Assembly: GCA_001643675.2 (NCBI GenBank)
Contig: LSRY02000010.1
Coordinates: forward strand, 1,196,001 to 1,260,000
Reading direction: 5' to 3'
Length of the DNA: 64,000 nt
Origin: Monocercomonoides exilis
Taxonomy: Eukaryota > Preaxostyla > Oxymonadida > Polymastigidae
Shown here: positions 19,001 through 30,900 of the stretch, in pieces
How the letters are laid out: each line of letters starts with the position of its first letter
Position numbering within the stretch: position 1 is the first letter of the stretch
Position numbers and translations under genes: made by a program
Notes under the pieces: model-generated
Told to the model about the DNA's origin: nothing
Seen by the model: only the letters and a program-made list of their open reading frames with translations
Database searches by the model: none

Positions 19001-22000
19001 TCTTCTTCTTCTTTATCTCCTCTTTCTGATTCATTTCCTTCTCTTGTGCATATTTCCAATCCATCTATTTGCGTTCCTTCTCCTTCGTCAGATTACTCAA
19101 TCTCTCAGCTCCTCAAATCATCCATCCAACGTCCCGTGCTTCTTGCTGACTGGGCAGAATACAACACAGTTGGTCTGCAGATGAAGCTGTGCATCCTTCG
19201 TCTCTTCCACCTGCACTTCGCAACCACCCACAGCACACCACAGATGCTGGAGCTGCTTGCGATGAGCGAGGCGCAGGACGATGCGAAGAAGTTTGGAAAT
19301 GGCTCGCGTGATGTTCTGCTGCTGCTGGCGCGGGTGCAGCTGCTGAGAGAGACAGGGGCGGTGGCTACGGCGCTGGTGCAGTTTATGAAGTGTGTGAGTG
19401 ATATTCGGGAGGGCAAGCAGCAGAGTATTGCTCAAATGAGCAGAGTGGAGTGGGATACAAGCACGACTTCGAAGAGGCATAAAGCAGAGATGCTGAAGAA
19501 GTTGGTGGAGAGGGAGATAAGTGAAGAAGAAGAAGAAGGATCGGGAAGTACTGAAATTATCACTGTTTCGCATGCTAAGCAGGCATTTTTCACTGAGCAG
19601 TCGTGGAAAGAGAGAGAAGAGCTGAAGCAAAATATGCTTGTTAATAGACAAAGATGCAGAATGCTTGAAGTTTACGAAAACGATGAAATAAAAATGGAAG
19701 TTGATGATGATGACGATGAAAGAAATAAGACTTCAGATTCTTCCAACGAGAACAAAGAAAAAGAGCAAAATTCATCTGAAGCCAAATCCAGCACAGATAT
19801 CAAAGAAGATTTCACACTGACTTCAAAACAGCAGCAGCAGCAGCAGCAACAGCGTCAGCCAGAAGACTTCATTGAAGAAATTAACCCGCTTAGCTCGTCG
19901 TGGATCATGCGCCATTCGTCTGTGTTTGTTCTGGGATTTGCGCATCTCCTGTTGCGAGACTCGCTATTTGCGTGGGAGCCCTTCAGTGTGTACTATCTGC
20001 TCAATACGACCGAGCAGGCAGTGAGAGAAGCGAAGATGATGAATTCAGCTCTCTTGATGGATGCACACGCAGCGGGGGACATGGAAAAAATGGAGGACAG
20101 TGTGCAGCTGAAGCGGCGGCTGGATTTCTCAATGGAAGAATTCTGTGCGAAAGTGAATGTGAAGCTGATGGAGATGACGACGCTGACACTTGTGACGTCA
20201 ACCGCTCCAAATCTGCTGGAGGACACAGCAATGCTTGCAGCAGAGCTGATGAATCAGACGAGAACAGAACGAGTGGTGGCAGACGAAGGAACAGACATTG
20301 AGCTTCCGCTGGTGGCGAGGCCGAGCTCATTCTCTCCGAGGATGAAGTGGATAATGCTCGTGAATAGAATTGCACTACTGGTTTCGAATGCAAACACGGC
20401 GATTTATGACTGCGGATTCATTCCAGTTTATGGATTTTTGAAATGGAATGTTTGCATTTGCTTTGGATATATCTGCTTGTTGGAATGAACTTTTGGATGC
20501 TTTTTCGATTTGATTGGGAAAATCATTTCCTTTTTTCTTTTCTTTTCTTTTTCTTTTTATTGATAATAATTTTTCGTATTTTATTGATTATTATATTCAA
20601 ATTTTCTTTATCTTGATTTTTTTTTATAAATATATTCCATTAGGAAAATGAGATGCGCTGTATGTATCTTGTATATGCTCTCTTTGTCACTTTATACGCC
20701 TCCTTCAAATCATCCACCATCAAAAGCAACAACCAGCAGTACTCCACACAACCGCCCATTCGCCTCGAGCAGCCTATCACCGACCCATCCTCACTCTCCA
20801 AGTCTGCCATTAAGCCTCAACAGCAAGTCAGACAACCCCAACAGCAGCTGCTCTATCCGATGCCTCTCAACGACTGCGAGGAAGAGTTTCCTCCACTACC
20901 TCAGATGTCCCGCCAGACAACACTGTTTGCCATTGCACTTTATGCTCATTCTTTGTCTGCTCTCTCTGCTGTCTCCCGCACTGCTGAGCAGCCGCAGCTG
21001 AGTCTGTATCGCAATCCGTCTTTGAGAGAAGTACTAGCGGAGGCAACAAGAGAATGTGCCACAAAAGAATTGGTGTTCTCCACACGATTCATTCATCAAA
21101 CAGCTCTTGTGCAGAAGCTGCTGCAGCCGCTGCCTAATTTGTATTCGGAGAAAAGTGTGATTGGACTGCCGAAAACCACTTCAATGAAATTGGATGAATT
21201 TTCAGGTGATTTGGAAACAGTGAATCAGAATTCACAGCAAAGCTCTTCAATTTCAAAGGAAAAAGAAGCGTTGCAATCAAAATCTGGTGAAGAGCAAAGC
21301 CGAACAAGTGCGCAAACTTCATCAACTGGTTCATCAAGTGAAATGAATTCATCTTCTGTGCAAACGCCTTCCTCCTCCTCCTCATCATCATCATTAACAT
21401 CTTCTTCTTCTGCATTGCCTTCAATTTCCTCTGCTTCACCAGAATCATTTCCAGATGCCTCTTCATCTCTTACTGCCGCTGAAGCTCTTCAACTGAAAGA
21501 TGCTATTTCTCCACATGTCACATCACCAACCACGATGATGCTGCCTTTTGTGCTGTTTTCATTCAATTTCTTCAAACTGGCACATCTTTTCCAGGAGTTT
21601 TTCCGCTTCTTCGGAGTAATTGACAATCCTGCTGATGAGAGTGACGAAGGCAGCGGTAGAGGGAGCTCATCCCCAACATCTTCCTCTTCCTCTTCCTCTT
21701 CCTCTTCCTCTTCTTCCACTTCTTTCATTCCACCAGATCCCAAAAGCGTTCCATATGTTCTGACACTTTCCTATTCCAGCATGAACCCTGACGAGCTCAA
21801 CCGAATCTCGTCCTCTTTCTCTGACCCTGTTCTTTCTTCTTATTTATCCCCTTCTCAGACGTCACCGATGATGCTTCCTCCCTTTTTCACTGAGCCAATT
21901 TTAGCACAGCTCCCCTTCGAGTCGCTGACACGAAGCACAAACGTGCCGGCTGAGTTGAAAGAGATGATTTCTGTCATCATGACGCTCTTCACAGACATCA

Positions 22001-22891
22001 GCAGTGCGATCTGCTCGCTGGGGGCAACTTACCCTATTCAGATGCAGTTTCTTGCATCTGTTTCGTTCTTCATTATATTTTGCGCTGCGCCTGTCACGTC
22101 TTTTCTTGTTGATTGGGTTCATCTGACGAACAAAAGAGGATGGAAGCTGCTGAAAACAACTCCGGTTTGGATTATTTACTGTTCTTTTGATATTTTTTTT
22201 TTCAAATATATTCTCATTCGATTAATGAAAACTTTGATATTTTCACTCTTTATGCACTAATTTAAATTCATTTTATTTTTTTTTACCAAATTATTTGCTA
22301 CACTGTTTATTTCCAAAAAGATGGGGAGCATCAAGAATTCCTTGAAAATGCTGAAAAACAAAGCGCTTTTGGAGATTGGGCGTGTGTGCAACTGTCTTCA
22401 CACTCACTCCATCTGCCCTCTCATCACATCGGAACAAGCAAGTAACAAATTTCCATCCAACCTTTCTTCAGCTTCTTCTTCATCGTCTTCTGCTTCTTTA
22501 CCAAATCCATTCTCGTCTGCATCTCAGATTGCCAAAAAGACTAAGCACACACTCTTCCACATCGATAGTATTCCGGTTTGTTGTTATCATTAATTGAAAA
22601 TAGTTTAAATAATAATAATTATTTTTTTGAAACATTCGTGCGAATTTTTATGTTTATAAAACAACCAATTAATATGACAACAAATTCCTTCATTCCATCT
22701 TATTGCTTAATTTGAAATTTGTATCTTTGATTACACTAACAATTTTTCCTTATGAATCACAGGAATTTGCGCCAACCCCACTTCATCTGAATACCATTAA
22801 CAGCATCTCTTCGTCCCTTCAAACAACATTCACTCGTCAAGAAAATGAGCTTCTACAGTGCATAACATATCTCCAAACTATCAAATTTTGA
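16096..22891 (+). CDS. very large unidentified protein (about 2060 aa), five exons, TPR-like start
   Basis: My exon model is 16096-16545, 16589-20425, 20644-22164, 22321-22575 and 22763-22891, all phase 0, ending in TGA (2063 residues). Donors are GTGTGC (uncertain), GTTTAT, GTTTGG and GTTTGT. A GTTTCG donor at 20378 is an alternative to the one at 20426. The first exon reads like a helical repeat (NRGKWKSALSCIEKVVQMD), as in TPR proteins. The central part has helical stretches (LQMKLCILRLFHLHFA, RDVLLLLARVQLLRETG) separated by long Ser/Thr/Gln linkers, a Gln run and acidic segments. The C-terminal third has a hydrophobic-helical stretch (LPFVLFSFNFFKLAHLFQEF). The layout suggests an alpha-solenoid scaffold of a large nuclear or vesicle complex, but I cannot name the family. 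It converges with the GTPase gene, 258 bases apart. Alternatively the part after 20644 could be a second gene, though the phase-compatible junctions argue for one. Confidence 0.6.
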
Positions 22892-23149
22892 TCAACCTTC
22901 AAAAAATAAAAGTTATTTTCAAGACTTCTTTTTCTTTTCTTTTTGAGGCCATCTCTTTTTTAGACCATCTATTCATCCATTATGTGAGGGGTGAGATGAT
23001 TGGCAAAGTGGTGCTTGAGGAAATGATATGATTAATAAACAAAAAAAGAAAGAAAAAGCGAAAAAAGTAATTATAAATATTAAAATATTCATCTAAGTAT
23101 AACAAAAAAAGAATGGATAAGAGAGTGAAAGGAGGAGAAGATATTAGAC

Positions 23150-23935
23150 CTACAGCTTTTCTTCCTCTTTTCCATCTGCTGTATGTTGAGCGTATGGTTC
23201 GAGTTCCAAAATGGGGCATAATGGTTCGTGAATTTCTTCAATTTGTGGTTTGAAGTCAAGGAGTTTCGCCAAAACAATCTTAAATATATTTTTGACGTTT
23301 ATAGAAATTCTGGCACTCGCAAAGATAAGTGGGCATTTCATTGCTTTTGCATAAGCACGTGCTTTATTTACTGTTGAAGCTTGAGTTTCTGGTGGCAAGG
23401 CAATAAATAAATCAAATTTCGTTCCAACCAAAAATGGTGCAGCTTTCTGAAAGAAAATATAACATTCACAATCAAGGAGAAAAAAGCGTTCAAACCTTAT
23501 TGAATTTTCGAGCTTGTCTGTACCATTCTTTAACTCCAACAAGAGTTGACTCTCGAGTTAGATCAAACATAAACAAGATAGCTGATGCATCGTTACAAAC
23601 AAGAGGCAGCATATTAACAAATTCTTTTGCTCCTAAACAACGAATTTTGCTAAAACAACGAATAAAAAATGTCCAATAAGTGCAAGCCTCCCAAATCCCA
23701 AATGTTAAATACAACTTCTTGTCCTCTGATTTTTTGTTTTTTTTCCATGAAATTCACACCTAATTACGGAAAAAATAACTTGAATTGACGAACTTAACAG
23801 AATTCTCAAACCAAGCGTCAAAATATAATCTTCATCGAATTCATTTTGTACGTATTTGACCATCAAAGATGTTTTTCCAATTTGCTGGTCACCGACCATG
23901 CCAATTTTAAATGAAAGAGCTTCACTCTCGGACAT
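23150..23935 (-). CDS. spg1: Spg1/Tem1-type small GTPase
   Basis: Four exons (23935-23812, 23759-23688, 23632-23496, 23446-23150) join in frame to give 209 residues; fission yeast Spg1 is about 200. Visible motifs are P-loop GDQQIGKTS (residues 15-23), effector region YILTLGVNF, G3 WDLGG, then EFVNMLPLVCND and ILFMFDLTRESTL, and G4 TKFD in FLVGTKFD. The VNFMEK, FVNMLPL and KEWYRQARKFNK stretches are hallmarks of the Spg1/Tem1 branch rather than general Rabs. In fungi this GTPase switches on the septation/mitotic-exit kinase cascade at the spindle pole body, and relatives occur in many protists. Introns are 49-55 bp. Donors are GTTTGA twice and GCTTGC once, so intron 23633-23687 would be GC-AG. 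No C-terminal prenylation Cys is seen, as usual for this branch. The stop is TAG. Confidence 0.9.
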
Positions 23936-24373
23936 TCCAATAGTATTAGATCTTTAACCCACAAGACATAAAATTATGATCTTTGTGACTTTGATTAACA
24001 ATAAGATGAAACAAAATTCATTTCGTATAAACATCCTTTCATGTAATACATATTCATTAAAGGATGTGCGCGTAGAAAAACTTTATTTTTCAAGTTATTT
24101 ACTTTTATGTGTGGCAATAACAAAATGAGATTCTTCTTCTCTATCAAGAATATTTTTTTATCAAATATAAAAAAATAATTAATAAATAAATGCTAACGAA
24201 AAGTTAATTGAAATTTATGACTATTTAAAAACGATGCAACTCTGATCACAAAGGTCGTTTGGAGCATCTGAAGGCTTCATTTAGGCACACTTATCTTCAA
24301 ATGAATCTGCAAAGGCTCACGTTTTCATTATTAAACAAAGTGAAGATGAAATTCCATATTTCTTTAAAGAGTT
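23936..24373. other. intergenic, AT-rich
   Basis: This 438-bp gap lies between the start of the GTPase and the end of the kinesin, both on the minus strand. It should contain the GTPase promoter and kinesin 3' end. No repeat, RNA gene or clear motif is seen. Confidence 0.5.
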
Positions 24374-26419
24374 TCATTTGACTTTATTCTCTTTTTTCTT
24401 TTGTTTTGGTAGTATTTCGTGTAAAAATGCCCTTGCAAGAGGCAAAGAGGCAGCAATGCTATTTTCAATTTGAGGTGATGGTTGAGTAGAACTTGAAGAA
24501 GAGGAAGAGGAGGAGGAGGAGGAGGAAGAAGAAGATGATGATGTTGACGATGCCTCAGAAAAGAAAATGTGATTGAAAACGTCTCGTGCTTTGTTGATAA
24601 TGACATCACGAGCATTTGTAGCTGGAGACAATTCTCCTTCTGAAGTGGATGTAGAATCATTGGAAGAAGGTGAAGTGGAAGAGGAAGAGGAAGAGGAAGA
24701 GGAAGATTTTGTGTTTGTCGCTTGAAGATTTGAAAGAACTACTTTTGGCAAAAGAAGAAGTGTCACATCAGCTGTGAATTCAGCACATCTTTGAACGATC
24801 CTTTCCTCTCGCTGCTCTTCTTCGTCCTTTTTCATTCTCAACAGCTCGGCCTTCCAAAGCTTCCTCCTCGGCATTGTTCCACCAAATCCCGCGCCTCGTG
24901 TGCTTTGCTCGTAGTTGTCGCTGAGCTCATCGTCATAATCGTCGTCCAAATCCCCCAAATCATCCTCTTCTCCGCTTTCTCTACTCCACTCATCGTCTTC
25001 TCTGCTCTCTTCGTCGTGATAATCGGAGTCGATGTCAGACAGCCTTCCTCGGCAGCGCTGCTGCAGCCTCGTTTTGGGCCCGCTTCTTTGCGGCGTGCTG
25101 CTCCTGCCTCTGCTCAAAGGGCGCGGTGGAAGGCTGCATCTGCGTGTGGATGAAGTCGATGAAAGATTCTGAGTGGATGCTTCTGAAGGATACTCTCCTG
25201 TTTGCCGCCTCCCTCTTTCAAGCAACCGCCTTCGCTCCATTCGCTGCTCTCTTTCGAGCCTTTCGCGCTCTTTTTCTTTCTGAATGACAATAAGCTCTGT
25301 TTCTTTTAACCTCATAGCAGCACATTTGCGGCAAAACACCAGAGTGAATAAAGTCTCACTTTTATTTTGAGAGCATGGTGAAATGGTTCCAAGTATTACG
25401 ATGTTTGATGAGGGAGTTAATAACGGCTGAAGCAAGCGAGTAAGTCTTGAGTTGCGAAACGGAATGAAAGGCAAAGAATTGCGACGCGCTGAAGACGAAA
25501 AAGAAGATGATGTGGAAGAAAAGCTTGACGATGCTAATGACTGAACCACCAAGCACAGTGAGGATAAAGAACGATTAATTGATTTTGCTTCGTCTAACCT
25601 TTTCCCGACAGAACCTGTCTTCTTTATTCTTTCGGACCCAGCAAGATCAACAAAAGCCAAGCAACTTGTTTGAATTTTTGATGTTGGAACAGGACTTGAC
25701 GAACTCGATGCAAAAGGTATGTTATCATCATCTTCACCAACAGTTTTGGATTCGATTGTGAAGGTTAATATTGTGTGAGATCGCGATGACGTAGAATTCA
25801 TCATGGTTGGAGCAATTGCACGACGTGTCAGTCCAATGTTAATTACAGAAATGGCTTCTTCTTCGCTTGTTACTTCAACTTCTCTTTGACCATCAACAGT
25901 TGGTCTTGGATGGAATATTGTAGCAGAGCGAATAAGAACAACTCCACCACTTGGATCCAATAAATCAAATACATCATCTCTGTACATTTGAAGAAAAGAT
26001 ATTCTAATGTTCCATGCTTTGTTCAGTGGCGATGAATTGATAAAAGAAAAAATCTGTTTGATGGAAAATGGAATAATACCCAAGCTTGACGTTGATAATT
26101 TTCCTATTGTTCCCATAGTATACGTTTTTCCTGTTCCAGTTTGTCCATAAGTTATAATTGTTCCATTTTGACCATTCATTACAGATTTTACGAGTTCATA
26201 AGCAGATCCAGCATAAACTTGCTTTTGGTCTGCTTCCATCGGATAGACTTTATTAAAATGAAATACCCTTTGCAAGTCAAAGCTCGTTTGTATGGATATA
26301 GTGGGATTTTTTGAATCAGAATCAGAATGAATAATCAAATCTTCAGAAGCATTCTTAAACTCGTCTTCAAACGGTGGCCGGATGCGAATTTGCACAGATA
26401 TAGATCCTTCTCCGTGCAT
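24374..26419 (-). CDS. kinesin motor protein (N-terminal motor, Ser-rich tail)
   Basis: I start at the Met leading into GEGSISVQIRIRPP; the frame is open 19 codons further but without an upstream ATG. A 5' exon beyond 26476 cannot be excluded. The motor domain fills about residues 1-380: P-loop GQTGTGKT (about 92-99), switch I NSTSSRSH, switch II DLAGSE, and NRSLSSL. The RNSRLT segment is also present. The motor is followed by a basic helix (KEKERERLEREQRMERRRLLERGR), an Arg/Ser-rich and acidic linker, and a tail with a long Ser homopolymer and a basic end; the stop is TGA. It should hydrolyse ATP and move along microtubules. The HxxFxVPME-like and neck features are not clear enough to choose a subfamily. 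Total about 681 residues with little coiled coil, short for a transport kinesin. Confidence 0.92.
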   Translation of the reverse strand: MHGEGSISVQIRIRPPFEDEFKNASEDLIIHSDSDSKNPTISIQTSFDLQRVFHFNKVYPMEADQKQVYAGSAYELVKSVMNGQNGTIITYGQTGTGKTYTMGTIGKLSTSSLGIIPFSIKQIFSFINSSPLNKAWNIRISFLQMYRDDVFDLLDPSGGVVLIRSATIFHPRPTVDGQREVEVTSEEEAISVINIGLTRRAIAPTMMNSTSSRSHTILTFTIESKTVGEDDDNIPFASSSSSPVPTSKIQTSCLAFVDLAGSERIKKTGSVGKRLDEAKSINRSLSSLCLVVQSLASSSFSSTSSSFSSSARRNSLPFIPFRNSRLTRLLQPLLTPSSNIVILGTISPCSQNKSETLFTLVFCRKCAAMRLKETELIVIQKEKERERLEREQRMERRRLLERGRRQTGEYPSEASTQNLSSTSSTRRCSLPPRPLSRGRSSTPQRSGPKTRLQQRCRGRLSDIDSDYHDEESREDDEWSRESGEEDDLGDLDDDYDDELSDNYEQSTRGAGFGGTMPRRKLWKAELLRMKKDEEEQREERIVQRCAEFTADVTLLLLPKVVLSNLQATNTKSSSSSSSSSSTSPSSNDSTSTSEGELSPATNARDVIINKARDVFNHIFFSEASSTSSSSSSSSSSSSSSSSSSTQPSPQIENSIAASLPLARAFLHEILPKQKKKENKVK

Positions 26420-27952
26420 ATCCACTTGTATTTTATTTTCAGCTGCTTTAAGTTCTTTTTCAAAAATTTTAAACAAAAATTTTGACCCATAATAAATAAT
26501 ATTGTCTCATTTTTCAAAAAGTGATTTTTACCAAAAAATCATATTAAATGAATAATTATAAAAGAAAGTTATCGAATTTACAATCAAAATTTTAATAGTT
26601 TTAAAATGGACAAGTTTTTGTTCAAAATTAAAACCGATTTTTCAGTTATCATTTCTTTTTTCATTTTCGTATCGGTAAAAAATCTGTATAGTCAATATCT
26701 TTTTGTATGTGAACTATTTATATAATTCTTCATTTTTTCATGATAAATTGAGTATTATAAAATGGTTTTTATTCCGATGAAATCATGGAATATTTACATT
26801 TTGAAAATAAAAATAATTATATTGCTTGCATAATTGTTAATTGATTCATTAAAAAACTTACGTTTTTAATAGTTTTCGATGAATTAAATGATGAGTAATT
26901 GAAATGCTTAGTGCAAAAGATAATAAAAACGGTTTTTATGTGATAAATGAAGAAATTTTTGTTCCCCTGTCTTTAAAATCAACTATTTTGCTTTATTTTT
27001 GTTGAAAGAAAGAAGTGGTTGCTGAATATAAAAGGTGTTGAAAAAAGAAATATTTGAATTACAAGAATTACAAGAAAACCTTCAAATAAAAACACACATA
27101 AATACTCGAAATAAAACCTGCCAGTTGGGAAAATGAACAAAAAAACTGAATGAAGGAAAAATATCAAGCATTTTGATTTGTAATGGAGTTATAACAAGAC
27201 AAAAAGAAGAGAGAGAAATAAATATCAAAAACATCCAACAAAAGAATTGAAAAAAATTTCATTTGTCTCTCAAAACTTAATAAATTTTTGAAAAATAAAG
27301 AATATCTATTTTGAAAAAACAATGATATAGCTTCAAAAACAATTATTCATGCAATGTCATAAACAAAATAAATAGGACGAAAGTCAAAATAAATGAAAAC
27401 TTCAAAGCGTATGGCTGATCCTTTTTGAAATCAAACTTTCATTCGAGTTTTCAACCAAAAAATTTTTGTCTCAATGAGAATAAGGAAAAAAAAAAGAGCA
27501 AAACACAAGTTAAAACTTTCAATCAAGATATACATACAAAGATAAATAATCTTTATTTTCCCATTGAGGAAAATTTTATCATCAAAACTCGAACAAAAGT
27601 TTGATTTCAAAAAGGATCAGCCATATTCCAAAAAAATGAACATCTAATCGAATTTGAACAAAAACATCATTCATTTCAATATTTTGAGAAAAAAACATTT
27701 TTGCCATTCCAAATAATTCGTGATTTAAAAACCACTTTTCTGTTCTTTTTTCCTCCTTCAATCTCGTTTTAAAAATCATTTCTTCTTATTTCGAAGGTGT
27801 TGCTTTTCGTAATTGCTGTTTGTCCAATATCCAACCTGTTTTCATCGCAACAACCATTCATATTTCTTTCTTTTCTTCACACACCCAATTAATCAAATAT
27901 TTGTTCCTTGAATGATTTTCAGTGTCACACATCTTATCATATTTCCATTCAT
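26420..27952. other. gene-free AT-rich stretch, outer part belongs to the right duplication arm
   Basis: From about 26947 onward this is the inverted counterpart of 11983-13007, including the 210-bp foldback copy. The portion 26420-26946 holds no recognisable feature apart from the likely kinesin promoter region. Confidence 0.5.
27413..27622. mobile_element. 210-bp foldback element, duplicate of the one at 12314
   Basis: Same GGCTGATCC/GGATCAGCC ends and length as its partner in the left arm, in inverted orientation. It was present before the arm was duplicated. Confidence 0.65.
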
Positions 27953-30900
27953 TCATTCATTTTTCTCCTCAACAAGCAATATTTCTTTTGATATCGCTCC
28001 GCTTTCCCTTCTCCTTCCACTTCCATAATTAACCCTGATCGGCACAACCCCCACTGCATCCGTTTCTGTCATCACCCATCCGCCTTTTCCATACATCCCA
28101 AACAGTTCCTTCTTCACATCCAGAAGCGTTGGCCTGCTTCCCACTTTCTGCGACAAGCAACTCAATACCAGATTGTGAAGTCTCGATTCACTCACACTCT
28201 CCAAGCTTGGCCTTTCACCATTGGATATCTTCTGCCCAGCAACCTCTGCTTCATACTCTCCAAATGGGATCTGAAGTGTCAAGCACTCCCACAACATCAT
28301 CCCAATCGAGAATGAAACAGATTCCTTTGTTGCACTCATCTTCTTGTTGATCAGCAGTTCTGGTGCCTTCCACCTCAAACACTCTTTCTTGAAGGCATCC
28401 TCATCCTCAAAAGCCGATGAAGGCAGAGAGTCATCATCATCATCATTATCACTGGCAGATGTCACAATAGTTGATGAAGAGATGGATGATGAGTCTGAAC
28501 TGTCATCTGATAATAAGTCAGAATGCATCACAATGCAGATCACCATGTGCTCAGAGAACAGCACAATATGAGGACTAAGATTTGCTAAAGACTGAAGAGG
28601 ATTTTCCATTTCATTAAAGGAATGAAGAGCAAGATTAGCAACCCAGAACAGAATCTGAGCAGCTGTCTGCTCCCTCTCCTGCAAACTTCCTATTGCCATC
28701 TCCTTTGTCTTATTCCTTCCATGAAGAAGCATGAACAGCGAATCCCTCAAGTCCACAATCAGCTTCTCGTGAGGAGACGAACAGGCCATGGCATCCACCA
28801 AGTTCGACATCGACGAGGTGGTCGGACAAGCATCTTCCATGCGAACAAATGTGGATTCCGTGTCTGAAGTATCTGTTGTTGAAGTGGATGAGATAGAAGG
28901 TGATGGAGTTCTCTTTCTCGAAATATCTTCTTCTTTCTCATCAGCCTTCTCCAGTGCCCATTCTGGAATCTTGTCTGAATCCTTTCCCAAAATGTATTCT
29001 GTTGATCCACTCTCAGATAAAAGGTACTCTTCAGACTCAGAATGCGCCATCTGCTTCCCATTCATTCTCTTCTTTATTCTCTCACAATTCTTCTCCTCAG
29101 CCTCTCTTTCTGCTCTCTTCCACTGCTCTTCCGGTGACATTTCCATTGTGACCATCTCAATCAGTTTCGGATCCTTCTTCACTGTATCATTCACAATCTC
29201 TTCCAGTTCTTCTGTTCTTCTCTTTTGCTTTCTCCATCGCATCGCCAATATTATTGATATAATCAGAATAATTAACAGAACAACTGCCATAACTATCACA
29301 ATCCACATCCATAACGATTTCCCTTCTTTTCCTCCTTCAACAATCCTTTCATCCCCATTTGTCTTTGTTTCACTTGCATTCTTCAGAATAAATGACTGAG
29401 TTGACGAAGGAGATTCTGCATTCCCAAACAAAATATTAACGCTCACCTCAACATCATTTCCACAACTGCTGATGAGATCCTTTGCCACACTTCCTTCTGC
29501 TTCTCTTTCTGATAAAAATCCATCTGAATCAAAATCATGCTTTTCAATATCTTTCTCTTCACCTTTCCTCTTCACAACTGAGAATGACAGATTACATGGG
29601 ATAAGAAGCATTCCTTTGAATATCAGCTTCATTCTATCAGCTTCTTCCTTTGCTTCCACACTTTCCAGAACTGGAATGAAGAATGATGAATCTCTCTCTG
29701 AAACAATCCCTTCAAAACTGCACCCTTCATTTAACATCCAAAGTGAAGTGTTTGGCAAAACTCCATCTCCTCCTTTCAAACTCACCACATTCAATGTTCC
29801 AGAATCTGAACAGATGATATTTCTTCTCAATGATGGATATCTTTCAATTGATGGATTGTTGTTTTCAAATCTTCCATCATTAACAGTCAATGCCCCTCCA
29901 CTTATTGTTATTCCACCATCTGGTGAATTCGATATTGTTGAATCTTTCATCATCACAGAACTCTTCACAACATCCACAAGAGATCCTTCCCATCTGCACA
30001 TCTCTTCTTCTTCATTAAAATTCTGCTCATTTATTTCTTTTGAACTTCCATCAAAAATGCAACTGTCCATTTTCACATCCAAGCAATTCTCCAATTTCAT
30101 CAATTTCCCTTTTGCTTTGTTTGAGCCAGCTCCACCAATTGTGCAATTTGCCAATTGCATCTTCTTTTTCGCTGACAGGCAAGATATCAATGATTCTTCA
30201 TCTCCTTCAACTGTGATATTTTCTGTATTGAAATCCTCAAGTGTAAATTGTCCACATTCATTTATATCTATCAGAGAAATTTCACTTGTTGAATTGCAAA
30301 TGGTTAATGAATCAATAACTGATGGAAGAGAAGATGAAAGATATATTGCTGTTTCTTGAAGAATGAGATTTGATATCTTGCATTCCATAAGTTGCAATTC
30401 TCCGTTTTTCATATTAATAATACAAAATGGAATGTTTGCAAAATCTTCTTTTCCTTCTTCATTAGGTTGTTTTGACGAAAAAGAACAATTCATAATTTCA
30501 AGAATTCCTCCTTCCGGTGAAATAAGTGATTCGTGAGAAGAGATGAAATTCGAGTCAAATACAAAGCTGACTCTCAGCAATGAAACTTCTCCTGTTGTTG
30601 TTACCAAAGCATCCCTTGTTCTTTCAATCCCTGATTGCACTTCAACTTCACAATATTCTCTCTTCTTCGAACTCAAACTCATTTCCTTCAGATTTATCTC
30701 TCCACTTATTACACTCTCTTCAACAATGAGAATTTGACTTATTAGCTCTGAAGTCAAATGTAGAAGGCCATGATCAATCGAATAACATGGAAGTGTATTT
30801 GTTCCACATTGTCTGTCATTTGAACCATTTATACTACTAACAATTATTATATCGCTCTGATGGATTGTTACAAATCCAATCAGATCTGTATCATTCGGAT

